A DNA stretch of 64,000 bases from Podocnemis expansa (GCA_007922195.1 ML682005.1:27825183-27889182), one strand, 5' to 3'; positions 1-12,182 are shown, counted from the first letter of the stretch. Made by a program: numbers and translations. Notes: generated by a model not told the origin, from the letters alone.

Positions 1-1794
1 CACTCACCCTGATGCTCCAGCCACTCAACTCCATGCCAGAGACAGTGAAATGAGGGTAATAATTAACTTTTTTAAGTGACTCCCCTTAGAGTCCCTGCTA
101 TCCAGAATATCTCTTTTGTTACATAAACAACGTTCCTTTTTTCTTCTTAATGTCCAGATTATGAATCAAGCTCCATCCATCTGAAAAAAGTTCAGTGAAT
201 TCAGGGACACATGAGGCAGGAAGTCCTGCTCCATGAAACTGTAATATATGTAGATGGAAAACTAAAGTTCTTCTGTTTTCTGTTACTGAACCTCGAAATA
301 ATTAAGAACGTGGTTTGTGTACAGAGACAGCATGCGTTTTACTGTCAAGATTGCTGCAGCTTGTACAGACAGACAGAGAGATATTTACTGATATTTACGT
401 AAAGACTTTTCCTTAATCCAAAATAAGTTATTCAGGCTGAAAGTATATGGTTTCTCTTTGTTTGGGGGGCAGGGGGAAAATGTAAAAATAGGCCCAATCC
501 TAGAATCAAATCTGTGGGGGCCCTGGCCTCTGGCCAAACAGAATCCAGTTGCAGGATCAGCAGTGTATTCGGCAGAAGTAGTGTATAGAAGCCTCCAGAT
601 AAATTTGATTTTCATGGCAACACATTGTAAATGGGTTTGGTACAGGATAGCTGAAATAAATGACCTCTCTGCTTTCTGAACTCAACAAGCCCTCAACTTT
701 GTTTAAATCCAGTGGGCCCAGTTCAGCAGCTGCTGCAAATGAGAAATTCATTTTGACTTCATGGGGTATTCTTCAGTTCAGCAGCTTCAGACTTTCATCC
801 AGTTACTTACTAGCTGCCTTGCTTCACGAATGTAACTCAAACTAGTTTTTGCAGTAACTTTTCATGTGGCTATGGATTGATGGGTGGATGGTCTAGTTTA
901 TTTTTATCACTACAAAGTGATAAGGAGGTCATCTCCAATTACCTCTCTGTATTTTTAAACCTTGGACCACCTGAAGCACTTTGTCGTCCTTTCTCAACTG
1001 ACAAATCCTGAGATCAGCCAGACAATAAAGATTATACTAGCTACTGGCTTTTAAGTTGTTTTCCCTAAACAGGAAGGTAAAGGTCCAAGTTTTGATACAG
1101 GTGTACTTCTATCTATCTGTTACATGTACTGTTAATTAAAGACTTGTTTAATCTACTTCATGGTTGTCTGTCCTCCTGGTTCCCTTTGTAGATAAGTTTA
1201 CGGGGTGAAAGATTTACAGTAAGGGCTGCATAGTGAACGTCATGATCTGCAGAGAAAATAACAAATAGCTTGTTTCAGTGCCCACTCAGGTTTGATTTAC
1301 CACAAAGGCAATGGAGTCTTCTGAAATGGTTTTATGCTGGTTATGGAATTTGTACTGCACTTTTGTGGTGTTTTAGGGACAGTCCACTATGTCAATATGG
1401 GTAGCCACAAACCATGGTGCTTATTGTTGAGGTCTGCAAAATGACTCATTTTCCTGGAGGTCTTTATGTCATGAACATCATTGATATGTATACTGTAGGT
1501 TGGCTTGACCAGATTGCATATACCAGATAATATACTCTGTCTATTTAGGTTCTTCCATTACACCCATAATTAGTGTACCTGAGATCAGGTAAATTGTAAG
1601 AACATGATTTGTCTAGTACAGTAAGAAGTATACTACAGTGCATATTATTAAAAATTCAGTGTTTGCTGCCATGCCATGATTACTGTACATAATACGATGT
1701 CCAGAATTCCAAGTATAGAAATATTCAACAATTACTGTGCTTAGAATAGGATACATTTATATTTAGAATAGAAAACAAAGATACAATTGTTATA
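1..1794. other. AT-rich stretch without recognised gene
   Basis: Both strands show only short reading frames (60-76 codons) with no recognisable motif or compositional coding signal. I recognise no repeat family here either. It reads as ordinary intergenic or intronic vertebrate DNA. Confidence 0.6.
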
Positions 1795-2735
1795 AGTGGT
1801 AAATGGAGGAGACTCAAAGAGCTTGGCTTGTTTAACTTAAACAAAAGAAGGTTAAGGAGAGATATGACTGCTCTCTATAAATACATCAGAGGCTTAAATA
1901 GCAGGGAGGGTAAGGAATTATTTAATTTTAGCATCAATGTGGACACGGAACAAATGTATGTAAAACAGCCATCACGAAATTAGACTTGAAATTAGATGCA
2001 GGTTTCTAACCATCAGAAGAGTAAAAACAACAAGAATCTTGTGGGACATTAAAGACTATCTTTGTCATGGGTTGTAGTCTATGAAAGCTTATGCGCAAAG
2101 AAATCTGTTAGTCTTTAAGGTGACACAGGACTCTTGTTGCTTTTGCTGTACATACACTAAAACTAACATGGCTACCCCTCTGGAAATTTTCATCAGAGGA
2201 GTGAAGTTCTAGAATAACCTTCAAAAGGGAGCTGGGGTTGTGGGGAGTGCCAAAAACTTAGCTGGCTTCAGAAATGGTCTTGATAAATTTCTGAACGGGA
2301 TGGTATGATGGGACAGCTTAATTTGGCAATTAACTAATCTTTGACTACTAGCGGTAAATATGCCAATGGCCTGTGATAGGAGGTTTGATGTGGTCGATTC
2401 TTAGTTACTACAGAGAATTCTTTCTTGAAGTTCTGGCTGGAGAGCCTTGCCCGCATGCTCAGAGTTTAGCCGATCATCATATTTGGAGTTGGGAAGGAAT
2501 TTTCACCCAGGGCAGATCTACAGAGAGCCTGGGAGATTTTTGCTTTCCTCAGCAGCGTGGGGAACTTGGTGCTGGGTTCTCTGTATCTTGAACTATTTAA
2601 ATCATGATTTGAGGACTTCAGTAACTCAGTCATAGGTTAGGACTCTATTATAGAAGTGGGTGGATGAGGTTCTGTGGCCTGTGTTGTACAGGAGGTCAGA
2701 TTAGATGATCATATTGGTCCCTTCTGACCTCTGAG
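1795..2735 (+). mobile_element. CR1 LINE, 3' end (5'-truncated, interrupted)
   Basis: The sequence follows the last part of the CR1 ORF2 and its 3' UTR as I know it from turtles: a stretch about a gene product read as short phrases in nucleotide form (cttggcttgtttaactt, gatatgactgctctctata, ggcctgtgatagg) and the characteristic end at about 2,700-2,735 (aggtcagattagatgatc, ggtcccttctgacct). CR1 copies are usually 5' truncated, as here. The reading frame is broken by stops. A Penelope-like end is inserted at 2,023-2,190, splitting the CR1 into 1,795-2,022 and 2,191-2,735. Confidence 0.9.
2011..2202 (+). mobile_element. Penelope-like element terminal fragment inserted in CR1, with target duplication
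   Basis: Bases 2,023-2,190 carry a decayed PLE 3' terminus: gaaagcttatgcgcaaag, ctgttagtctttaagg, cacaggactcttgttgctttt and the end signature atggctacccctctgg. The insertion is flanked by catcagaagagt (2,011-2,022) and catcagaggagt (2,191-2,202), 11 of 12 identical, which is the target-site duplication made when the PLE entered the CR1. The order of events is therefore CR1 first, PLE second. Confidence 0.85.
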
Positions 2736-4074
2736 TCAGCTCTTTCAGGGTGGTACATCAGAGTCACCCTAAGAAAACTACTTGTCTGCTAGCTTCACTA
2801 GTGGTATCTGACAAGCATTTCAATATATTCTTTTGAGTTTAGCACTATTCTGTGAAATACCACAAATCAGTCCTGATACTGATTCCTGATACTTAGTGGG
2901 TCAAATTGAATGGGAACTGATTACACATATCTAAGCACAGATATATAGCTATATAAAACTGTAGGCATTTACATTAAAGCCATTTAATACTGTACTAGAA
3001 GCCTCAAAGTGGATATAAATATAACCTAATTTTACTGTAAGACATTTTTACAGTGCCAGAGTGGTGCAAATTGGCCTTAGTGTAAATGAGAATCTGGTTC
3101 AATATGTCCATTTGCTAAGAATTTGACTTGCATATTGAGCTTGACAGTAACATAAGACATCATCATTTGTTGGGGTTCAATACAGTACTTAGGACTTTGC
3201 TCTTCTCCTGATATACATATGCAATACCCATTAGTGTCAGTGAGAGTTATGAAGGCTTATGAATGGGGAGATTTATAAATATATGCATTACAAACATCAC
3301 CTTGATGTTTTGCATATGTTTTAGAAATTTATGGTGTGCTGCTTGTATGAAATAATTGAGTTGCTTTTAGATAGTTGATCAGTAGGAATAAAACAGTGTA
3401 TGGAAAAAGAATTAAGTTTTATAGTTTTCAGGCACTTCAGTTCATTCTGAAGTTTAGAAGTAAAAATCTCTCTGAATTTTAAAAAAGGCCCCCTGCCAGG
3501 AAACAGACATATTATGGTATAGAGATAAAATCACTTTATAACTACATGGTTTGAGAGTATAAGTAGAGAAGTTTGTGACTACAGGAGAAGAAATACATAA
3601 TAGTGTGTTGATTAATGCTGTGTTTATTATTAGGGTAGGGCTAAATTATTCTAGCAGTTACCATTACTAGCTTGATATTCTCAGAGCTGGAACAAAAGCA
3701 TCATGCTTTGTATTTGATACATTGGTAATCATGGTGGTTAAACCACAATAAACACAACCTAATAATAATGTAATATACATGAGCATAGACTGTAAGAGCT
3801 ATTCATAATTACTGCAACTTAGTCTCTATATATTAAGATAGTCAGTGCCCTAAAAAAGACCTCAATTCAGGCAAGCACTTATGTGTGTGCTTAAGACCAT
3901 TCTTAGTCAGGACAGTACCTAAGCACATGTTTAAGTGACATCCTCATTGACTCCAGACCCTCATTTTACAAACATATGATTTTGTAGGAAGGAATGTATC
4001 ATGTATAGAGAACACATTGTGCAGTATCATTAATGATAATCATCTCAGAGCCCTCTCTAAAGATCATCAGTATA
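2736..4074. other. No gene seen; possible ancient interspersed repeat at about 3,850-3,960
   Basis: No supported coding frame. The segment around 3,870-3,945 (gcaagcacttatgtgtgtgc, aagcacatgtttaagtg) resembles an old, widespread reptilian repeat with alternating 'aagcacttaag' phrases, but I cannot name the family. Confidence 0.35.
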
Positions 4075-4442
4075 CAGCTAGTCCTCACTTAGTGACCTAC
4101 TCGTTTAGTGACCCCTCAGAGTTATGACCGGCTCTCTGATGAGTTGGTATTATGGCAATGTACGAGAACTCGCATCAACTCTCTCAGATTACCTATATTT
4201 ACAGTACACTATGCAAACTAAGTTCAGTACATTAGAGCTTAAAGCATTTAAAATATATATTAAAAATGTTATAAATGATGCAAAGGTGACATTAAAACTA
4301 TCTACCGATGGTTGAAAAACCCACTACCAGTAAAGTACATTATGCCTGAAATACCGGTAAGGGCTGCTCCTCGTTTAGTGACCAATTCGTTTATCAACCA
4401 GGTTTCAGGAACAGAACCCGGTCACTAAGTGAGGACTACCTG
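4075..4442. mobile_element. Tigger/pogo-type MITE with TA target duplication
   Basis: Terminal inverted repeats are visible: cagctagtcctcacttagtg at the left and, on the reverse strand, caggtagtcctcacttagtg at the right. TA dinucleotides flank both ends (4,073-4,074 and 4,443-4,444). CAG-starting termini with a TA duplication and the 'agtcctcacttagtgacc' body are typical of Tigger-derived non-autonomous elements. Inside, further copies of 'tcgtttagtgacc' occur near both ends. The 63-codon frame inside is not a transposase. Confidence 0.85.
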
Positions 4443-4444
4443 TA

Positions 4445-6320
4445 CAGGACTATTATGAATTGAGGCCTCCTTGGTTATTATTATTTTTTTAGGATTATTT
4501 TAAAATTGTTCAAGACTCTCACAGAGTAAATATTAACAGTGCTAGCTCAGCCACCAAATTAGAGGCAAATCGTGACATAGATAGCATGGCAGTACAACAA
4601 AAAATAACAGGATGTAAAGTACGCTGTTATGCCCCCATCCCAGCTATCTGTGTCATGGGAAGCAGCAAAAGAGGGGAAGCAAGTACTGCATAGTTTCCAA
4701 GGGCAGCATAAGGAAACTGTGCCTCTTACTCAGTGAAGATGGTAGCTTCATGGTCAAGATCTTAAAGCAATATTTGGTCAGGTCTTGGTCATGAATGCAG
4801 CCCCTTTGTGATACCTGAGAGACTGAAAGGGCAGAAAATTGCCATTAAACAGCTGTCAAAAGATGTTTCTGATGTGACAGAGTCTCCTAGTGAGATAAAA
4901 ATATTCTGCTTATATGGTTTTGATGGAAAGGATATATGTAATAAAAATAGTTCTAAATTAAAAAAAAAAAAAGAAAAGAAGTTGTGTCAAAAATAGTTAC
5001 TAGAAAATTAAAATATTAGAGAAAGGGAACTTGACATATCAATTTAAATTCTTAATTGTAAAGTTTTATTAATTACTGAGACTCTGATCTTGCACATATT
5101 TGTGGATATAAGTAACTTTATGCATGTATATAACCCCACCAAGTTCCCATGCATTCAATAGGATTCCTCACATGCTTTTAATTACTTACGTGACTAGAGT
5201 TGGCAGGATTGGAATCTCCATTATTATATCAACCTATGTAAAGATTATAGTTGAAGACTAAAATGTTTGTAAGCCAAAAAGAAGAGTGCTCTCATACACA
5301 ATAATTAATATCAAGACATGAAGTAGAACTGATTAAATTGTCACCAGCAGAGTTCTACAGAGAACTAAAGCTCTTTTGAGATACCTTTGACAAGAAGAAC
5401 CCTGACATGATAATTTTCAACTTGTTACAGAAAATCTGGTTAATAAGAAAATACAAGAACAAGATATTATTTGATAATATCTGTTGTATTACAATAAGAT
5501 ATAATTAAATGGTAACTAATTAATTACAAGTGCAGCAGCAGATAGCAGTATCTGTGATCAAAAGTGGTTACATTATATGAAATATGCAATGATATAGTCA
5601 AGATATAATATCAGAGGTGGCATGTGATCACAGTCACTGAGGGGATCACACTGAGATTGCTCAGTCAGGGAAGACTGTGAAGAATGGGGCAGACAGTCCC
5701 CAAAGCTGATGGTTTTTCTAGTGTATAGATTCAACAAGCCAGTAATGGAACAGCTTCTACAATATGTTGCACATTATGAAGAAGCCAAAATACAGCTCCC
5801 TTAAAAAGTTATCCAATGTTGAGCACCCATCTAGATAGTCAAGTCAAATATGATGAGGATTATTGCAAATCTTGTTAATAGTAAATAAAGTTCCAATAGT
5901 AGCAAGACATCAGCCACATTACCTACAGGTCAATTAATTTTAATAATTAATATTTCAGATATTATCCAAACATATGTGTACAGCTACTTATTATTAACTA
6001 ATATAAGATTTATTGAAAAAGAAAAAAGAGGGAGTATTGGTTAAAAGATCATTATACATATAGACATTAATAAAGTTCTTAGGTAAGTTTCATAGTAGAA
6101 ATGGTGAGCAGCTGAGTTGCAAAAATTTCTTTCAGAATCTATTCCACAGGTTATAATACAATAAGCAAACTATATATAGAATGTGTTCAAATTCCTTCCA
6201 TGAGAATTGGTAGGGTAAGCCAGACTGGAGCCAGAGACCTCAGTCTTGCTACTCAAACTTCCCATGATCAAGCTTAAAGAAGATCTGAGATTATAAGATC
6301 AGGGCCCTAGAAGTGTTTCA
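4445..6320. other. AT-rich stretch without recognised gene
   Basis: Only short frames with no similarity I can recognise. A homopolymer run of A lies at about 4,960-4,978. The final part (about 6,150-6,300) is a repeat listed separately. Confidence 0.5.
6150..6300. repeat. Unclassified interspersed repeat, related to 22,330-22,480
   Basis: The block around 6,200-6,285 (ccatgagaattggtaggg, gacctcagtcttgct, aaacttcccatgatcaagctt, agatctgagat) is similar in order and wording to 22,355-22,455 (ccatgagaattagcaggg, gatctcaatcctg, aaactttccctgagaagctt, gatgtgagaacc). The two are diverged copies of one family whose class I do not know. Confidence 0.5.
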
Positions 6321-6799
6321 GGCTATGTTTCCACTAGCCAAAGTTAGTTTGAACTAATAAGTTTGATCTTAGCTCAGACTAACCTTGGGTTAGTTTGAAC
6401 TAACTGCAAACTTCTTAGCTTGAACTAACAATGTAGACTAGTTCAAACTAACTGTTCGTTTGAACTAGTCTATCTTGTTAGTTTGAACTAACTGCCTTAG
6501 GTCGAACTTAGTAAGTTCAAACTAAGGGTTAGTTCAAGTCTTTGCTGTACTTTTAGAACAGAATATTTAGACTAGAATCATATGGTTGGAAGGGACCTCA
6601 TGACATCATCAAGTCCAACCCCCTGGGGCTTGAACCCAGGACCTTCTGCGTATTAAGCAGAGATGCTCCACTGGTACTTATTAGTTTGAACTAAGGAATT
6701 TCTTAGTTCAAACTACAGAAAGGCTAGTCTGGCCATGGGCTAATTTAGTTCAAATTAAGCCTCCTTAATTCAAACTAAATTGCTAATATAGACATAGCC
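6321..6799. mobile_element. Palindromic MITE with nested SINE
   Basis: The ends are ggctatgtttccactagc and, on the reverse strand, ggctatgtctatattagc. The interior is built from many copies of tagtttgaactaa and its complement, so that most of the element could fold on itself. The same arm sequence recurs in the element at 40,262-40,734. No transposase frame is present. A SINE is inserted at about 6,572-6,675. I could not settle the target duplication. Confidence 0.75.
6572..6675 (-). mobile_element. tRNA-derived SINE with CR1-like 3' tail
   Basis: Read on the minus strand, a tRNA-like head comes first: A-box-like agtggagcatctctgc (about 6,658-6,673) and a B-box ggttcaagccc (6,626-6,636). It is followed by a CR1-type tail (gttggacttgatgatg, gaggtcccttccaacc, atatgattcta). 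This head-plus-tail structure is known for turtle polIII SINEs, whose tail is shared with the CR1 LINE that mobilises them. The 5' end of the tRNA part appears truncated. It lies inside the MITE at 6,321-6,799, so it is younger than that element. Confidence 0.75.
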
Positions 6800-7570
6800 T
6801 TACAGATATTTGGCAGGTTATCAATAGTCTCATGACATCAGGTACTCCTTGGGTGAACAATAGGTAATCTTCATGGCTTTGAAGTAAAACCTTTTATTTC
6901 CTGCGTATATACAGTGAATTAGTTGCATTTGTCAGCATAAGGTTATCCATTAAGAATGTCATAGATACTTCAAAAAGAAATACAGACAATAAACTTTAAG
7001 TTTAGATAATACAGAAAAGAAATGTATACTATTCAGACAATAAATATATATTATATATAATATAATTAGACAATACAATATTTAGACAATAAATATAGAC
7101 AATAAACTTGGACTTAAGTTTTATCTAAATGTTAATATGTCTTTTTGAACTCTAAATTAACAGAATATAGTGACAGATAGGAACTATCTGATTACATTGT
7201 TAACCTTCCAAACTCAGATGCATACATTCAGCATTTTCTGCTAATTCTCTTACAATAAAAAACAAAACAAAACAAAACAAAACCCTTCAGTTCTAATCTA
7301 TTTAAAATGGCTGTCTTAGCTATTTATAAGGAATGTCCATAATTTCCATTTATTTACTTTTCTTATGTATCTTTAAAAGGTTGAATTTGGGTCATTTAGC
7401 CTGCCAGTAGCTTAATCTTTTCTGGCTCAGTGTCACATGTGGTTTCTTGGTTTGTTTGTACAGAGAGAGATGGAAAATTGGATAAACATTATAGCAGTAT
7501 CGAACAGCAATGCTACATTAAAGACTGAGTATCACTTTTCATTCTGACCCCTATCTATCTCAAGTTCCAA
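6800..7570. other. AT-rich stretch without recognised gene; A/T microsatellites
   Basis: Low-complexity tata/caataaata runs lie at about 7,040-7,105 and an (aaaac)n run at 7,259-7,284. No coding signal is visible. Confidence 0.5.
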
Positions 7571-7805
7571 AGGGGTAGCCATGATAGTTTAGCTCAGTAA
7601 AACAAGAAAGGAGTCCCGTGACACTGTTAAAGACTAACAAATTTATTTTTCGCATAAGCTTTCATGGATGAAGTCCCACTTTGTCAGATGCCAGAAATCT
7701 TCTTTCTTCCTGGCATCTGACATAGTAGGCCTTCACCCACGAAAGCTCATGTAAAAAACAAATTTGTTAGTCTTTAAAAGTGCCACAAGACTCTTTGCTT
7801 GTTTT
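7571..7805. mobile_element. Head-to-head pair of Penelope-like terminal fragments
   Basis: A reverse-strand PLE end (7,571-7,693: aggggtagcc, gactaacaaatttat, cataagctttcatgg) is followed after about 17 bp by a forward PLE end (7,711-7,805: tggcatctgacatag, cacccacgaaagctcatg, aaatttgttagtcttt, gccacaagactc). The two arms are diverged inverted copies of the same roughly 90 bp. This inverted arrangement is frequent for PLE insertions. Confidence 0.85.
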
Positions 7806-8264
7806 GCTACCTATGTCAGTTGCTCCTATCTTTTCAAAACTAAGTGTTTTCTGTAAGCTTTAGAATACTTCCTTCTAAAGCTCATGAACTAGGCATACTG
7901 AATTCATATACAAGATTTTCTTTTCCTATCAAGATCAGTTTATAAAGACATTCCCATTAAAATGGTTCTTATTATTATGGTTTCAAATTTGTATCACTAG
8001 AGTAATTTTCTTTGGGGGTTTTCACTACATTCTGTAGGCTATCCAAAACAAAATCACCTAATCTTTGGAGATTCACCATTATCCATATTCCATATAAATG
8101 TGGAAAAAATATTATTTAATGGATTTCAGCATAACAGAGTCATATAAGGTTAATCTTTGCTTCTGAAACTGTTAACAGATTTCTATGATGAAGCTGTTTC
8201 TGAAAGTTGATCAAATTTTCTTCAAGAACAAAGAAAAAACAGAACACACTAACTGTTAAAGTTA

Positions 8265-8484
8265 CAAACAAACAAACAAACAAACAAGGAGTCTGGTGGC
8301 ACTTTTAAAGCCTAACAAATTTATTTATTGCACGAGCTTTCATGGGAGAGAGTCCCACACTGTCTGACAAAGTGGGATTCTCTCCCATGAAAGCTCATGC
8401 AGTAAATAAATATGTTAGTCTTTGGAAGTGCCACCAGATTCCTTGTTTGTTTTCCTGGACTAGACCAACAAGGCTATCCCCTTG
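8265..8484. mobile_element. Penelope-like terminal inverted repeat (palindromic pair)
   Basis: Two PLE ends meet head to head around 8,365. The left arm (about 8,283-8,370) and right arm (about 8,364-8,452) are inverted copies, each with gagctttcatgggag or its complement and aactaacaaatttattta-type wording. The right copy continues to the end signature aaggctatcccc at about 8,480. The forward copy keeps ctgacaa, a hairpin gtgggattctctccca, and gaaa (8,389-8,392), the hammerhead-like block discussed in the findings. Confidence 0.85.
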
Positions 8485-10654
8485 CAACTAGCGGAAAAAA
8501 GAGACACTGAAGAGAAATGAAATGTTGTGGTTGTCAGTGAGTATTTGGAGCATTGTCTTTTACTAATAATTTTAATTTTCCTGTGTAGCTGCATCTTACA
8601 CCAGTAATTCCAAGAGTAGTACCAGAAGCTCTCTGCGAAATAATTCTAGAACCACAAAACACAACAAAAGAATAAGCTAACTGTATTTAGTCAAAACCAC
8701 AAGCATTTCAGAACTCATTCCCCAGGGCCAGCCAAACAAAAGTTTGAGTTAATACATTAAACCCATCTAAGTGAACAAAACCTTCTTATTCTCTTGCTAA
8801 AAATATAGAAATGTGAAAGATAAGCCACCTTGATTTTTCTCATCAAGCTCACTTTTCTAGGACACTTAACACTTACCCCTGCCCCACCACCAATACATTT
8901 TCCATTAAAATTACAGGGGTGAATGTTCCATAGCTATTTGTAACCAGTCTCTAATTTTGTTCATAGAGGGCCACGTTCTGCCACCCTTACACATACTGAG
9001 CAGTATCTCATTCATGAGTAGCCCTATGAGAATCACCTAATGCATGTTTTTGGCCAAATTTAAATCTGGCAAACTGTTGGGCAGCTTCCTTGACAGCCAT
9101 AGAAAATGAGGATGCTTTTATCAGATGCAGTTAGTTGGGTACCCAAAAACAGTGAGGACTGTCCACAGTCTACAGATTATCTTGCTGATTAGAGGGTTAG
9201 AACCCTCCATGAAGGGGTATGTTCTCATACTATTAAGGAATTTTTCATAATGCTTCCCTCTGCCCACCAGTAACACCTTCATGGTGACTGCACTTATCTT
9301 CAGCTACCTTTTGCCCAGGAACTGATCTTTTCCTAGGTGCTGAGATAGCTGGGAGATACCTGGCTTTTTAATAGAGAATAACAGTATATATAAAACACGA
9401 TACAACATTTTAAAGAGTATTGTTTTTTCTTTTATATATTTTCTCCAATTGAGTGTAGCCTTGAACCAACTGACCTGCTAGACAAACTTCTTAGAAACCA
9501 TAACTGAAAAAACAAGAGCTCTTAAAACCCTATTTTAAAATCTTCAGAGACATAAGAGTAAAGGAAGAACTTATCTTTACAGTTGAAATGTGGCATCTCT
9601 TTTATTGCCTCTATTGTCCTTTTAATGTATTAAATTATTGTGAACACACTAAAACTTCATTTTTTGTTTATAGTACCCAGTCCTACAGCGATTACAGAGC
9701 TAGGAAAATATTGCTTCCCTTATCATTAGAACTGCTGGATTTCAGTGAGGCCGCATGAGGATGAAATGAAACTAGGGCATCCAGATTGTATATGCTGATT
9801 TGGTTAGCTATTCTTCTGATCCTCAAAGCTGGACTCTAAAAAGATCACATGCAGTTGAAATCCCAAAGGAGTGCTGAAGAAGTAGCCAGAATGCCTTCAC
9901 CCAAGTTATGGTAAGTCTCCTATCTGGTGCAGATGCTTCCATGGGTAGAAGATGATGTAATTCACCTCCCTGGTATCTGCATGGGTAGATCTGACCCAAA
10001 GTATATGGTTTAATTACAAAAAATTGGACAAATAATTTGGTATGCAAGAGGAAACTGACATCTTCAACTATCCATAGAAAGTCTAATTCTATTATGTAAG
10101 GGACCAACCCCGAAACTACTGATAATTTTTGGAAGAATGGTTGCATATATCCGAAACTGCAAAGATCTTCTAGGTCAGCAAATTTTGTTTCCTTGTTGCC
10201 AAAGTATTATATCTATCCAGTCACACACACACACACACATTCAAAAATGGGTGGCAACAATTTGATGAGTATTCTGACATGTGTAATGTGGCTTGCCTGC
10301 AAAAATGACTCAATAATTTCTATTGTTGAAATTTCTGCCTGAAGGTCATCAGTCCTCCCACTTTTCCTTAGCCACTTGCCTGAAGTGTTTGATGCTGTCA
10401 TTTCAATGCACAAACCATTAAATCTAATCACTACAGCATACTAAAAAAGTCATTTTTGTCCTCTATATATTTGTATATATGTGTTCTTTTCACAGTAGTT
10501 GAGTGATTGCTACATCAAATCCCCAATTACTGTCCAATGCACATCAGTGGTATGATGCTATTCTGCTATAATTCAGTAAAGCAAGAGTGTGAAGTGTCAA
10601 TACTTTTTTTTTTTTGAGGATGAGCAGAAGGGAATACATTAACTTCAAAACAAA
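8485..10654. other. No gene seen; short CA microsatellite
   Basis: The longest frame here (107 codons, minus strand, 9,823-10,146) has no recognisable domain and no supporting context. A (CA)n run lies at about 10,220-10,240. Confidence 0.5.
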
Positions 10655-10918
10655 GGGCTTGTCTACACAGAAAGTTAGTGCTGTAGAAGTTAGCCTACAC
10701 AGCAAGTATGGATGTGCATTTAAGTGCACTGACTACACTAAATTAACTCCCCACGTTAACTTTACTGTATGACTGCTCACTGAAAGGTTTTTGTGTGTGT
10801 GTGTGTGTGTGCGCGCGCGCGTGCAGTAGGAAAGGCCACATGAAGAGTTAATGTGGAGTAGTTACTGCACTATCAATTCATACCTGGCTTGCAGGTCACT
10901 ATCTTTGCAGACAAGTCC
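10655..10918. mobile_element. Probable hAT-type MITE with internal TG/CG microsatellite
   Basis: The ends gggcttgtctacac and, on the reverse strand, ggacttgtctgcaaag form imperfect inverted repeats of the 'gtctacac' type seen in other MITEs of this window. The middle holds a (TG)n(CG)n tract at about 10,791-10,822 flanked by 'gttaatgtggagtagtt' and its relatives. No coding capacity. Confidence 0.5.
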
Positions 10919-11402
10919 AAAGTTGTAGCCTTTATCATAAAATATATACAGACTGAGATATAACTTTCCACTTTATGCAGCTACTAGGATGGAAATAACT
11001 ATCTTAATTGGTTCTTATTAGTGGATATCAGTCAAAGTCAAACTTATGGATTGGAACCCCTTCTGATTAAAGAAAGAGCTGGGAGAAAAAGGTGTTTCTA
11101 CCTGAATAACTAGTTACAAAGGCTTCATTACAATTTTTATATTAGTTTGATCCTGAACTGGTTCCAGTTCAACAGTGACTAACATCATGTGAAAGCTCCT
11201 CACAGGAAAATATCTAAGTTTGGGGCAGATTTAATTTAATTGAAAAAAAAAAAAACATTCTTTTAACTGGCAAAGAGAACAAAAATGAAGAGATAAGTAA
11301 AAAAACAAGTAGAGTTTGTGCTATTTCTACAGTATGAGGGACAATGCAAGAAAAGAGAGAAAGAACAATCAAGAAGACAAACTGACTTAAGCAATACTGT
11401 TT

Positions 11403-12182
11403 GTAATGCTGTAACTGTGTTGGTCCCAGGACATTAACAAGACAAGGTGGACAAGCTAATATTTTTTATTGGACCAATTACAGTTGGTGAAAGAGAAGTT
11501 TTCTAGATGTACAGAACTCTGAAGATGCTATTATCTTGTCTCTAAGCAATAATAAAAGAGAATCAACTCGGCATAAAATAACTTCCATATGTGCCAACAA
11601 TGCAATGCCCTCTGCTAAATACATTGGTCAAACTGGACTGTTCCTGCTCAAAAGAATAATTGGACACAAATCAGACATCAAGAAGGATTACATTAAAAAC
11701 CCAGTAGAAGAACATTCAATCTATCCACATATTCTGTGTGTGTGTGGGGGGGACCAACAACCCTCCACCCCCAAACTTCAAAAACAAACTAAAACATGAA
11801 ACTGCAGAACTGGAATTCATATGCAAACTAGGTATCTTCACACTGGATTTGAATAGAACACTTGAATAGCTAAGTCATCACAAAAGGTGATTTTCCCACC
11901 ATCATCCTTCTCAGTTCTTAATTACAGCTTATTTACTCTGCACAGATAGGCTAGCAGTCTATCCCTTTGGAAATGTTTGAATTTACTATGTGACTCACCG
12001 TTCTCTGTATCTATACATTTGCAGCTAACATGCCATCTATTCCATTTCATACATCAGATGAAGTAGGATTACATCCATAAAAGCGTATGTGATAAACAGA
12101 TTTGTTAGTCTTTAAAACTCATAGAACTCCTTTGTTTTGGTTTTGCTGGAACAGACTGACATGACTACCCCTCTGGAACATA
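11403..12182 (+). mobile_element. Truncated Penelope-like element with inverted 5' end
   Basis: Bases 11,403-11,527 are a reverse-strand PLE terminus of a distinct subfamily (ctgtgttggtcccagg, ttttattggaccaattac). They are followed by the C-terminal GIY-YIG region in the forward frame (11,560-11,880) and then by a forward terminus at about 12,045-12,182 ending with atgactacccctctgg. Everything upstream, including the reverse transcriptase, is absent. Confidence 0.85.
11536..11880 (+). pseudogene. PLE GIY-YIG endonuclease remnant
   Basis: The frame contains KYIGQTG followed by a basic stretch and IIGHKSDIKK, matching the second half of the GIY-YIG endonuclease of Penelope-like elements (compare LYIGQTG and INGHKTDI at 14,130-14,180). 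It then runs out of frame at a G-rich slip (about 11,741-11,751), but later words such as ELEFICKL (about 11,805-11,830, other frame) continue the domain. It is too decayed to encode an enzyme. Confidence 0.8.

Noticed and set aside
8265..8484. CRISPR-like or attachment-site palindrome
   Set aside because: The palindrome is explained by two inverted Penelope-like termini, and the context is a vertebrate genome.
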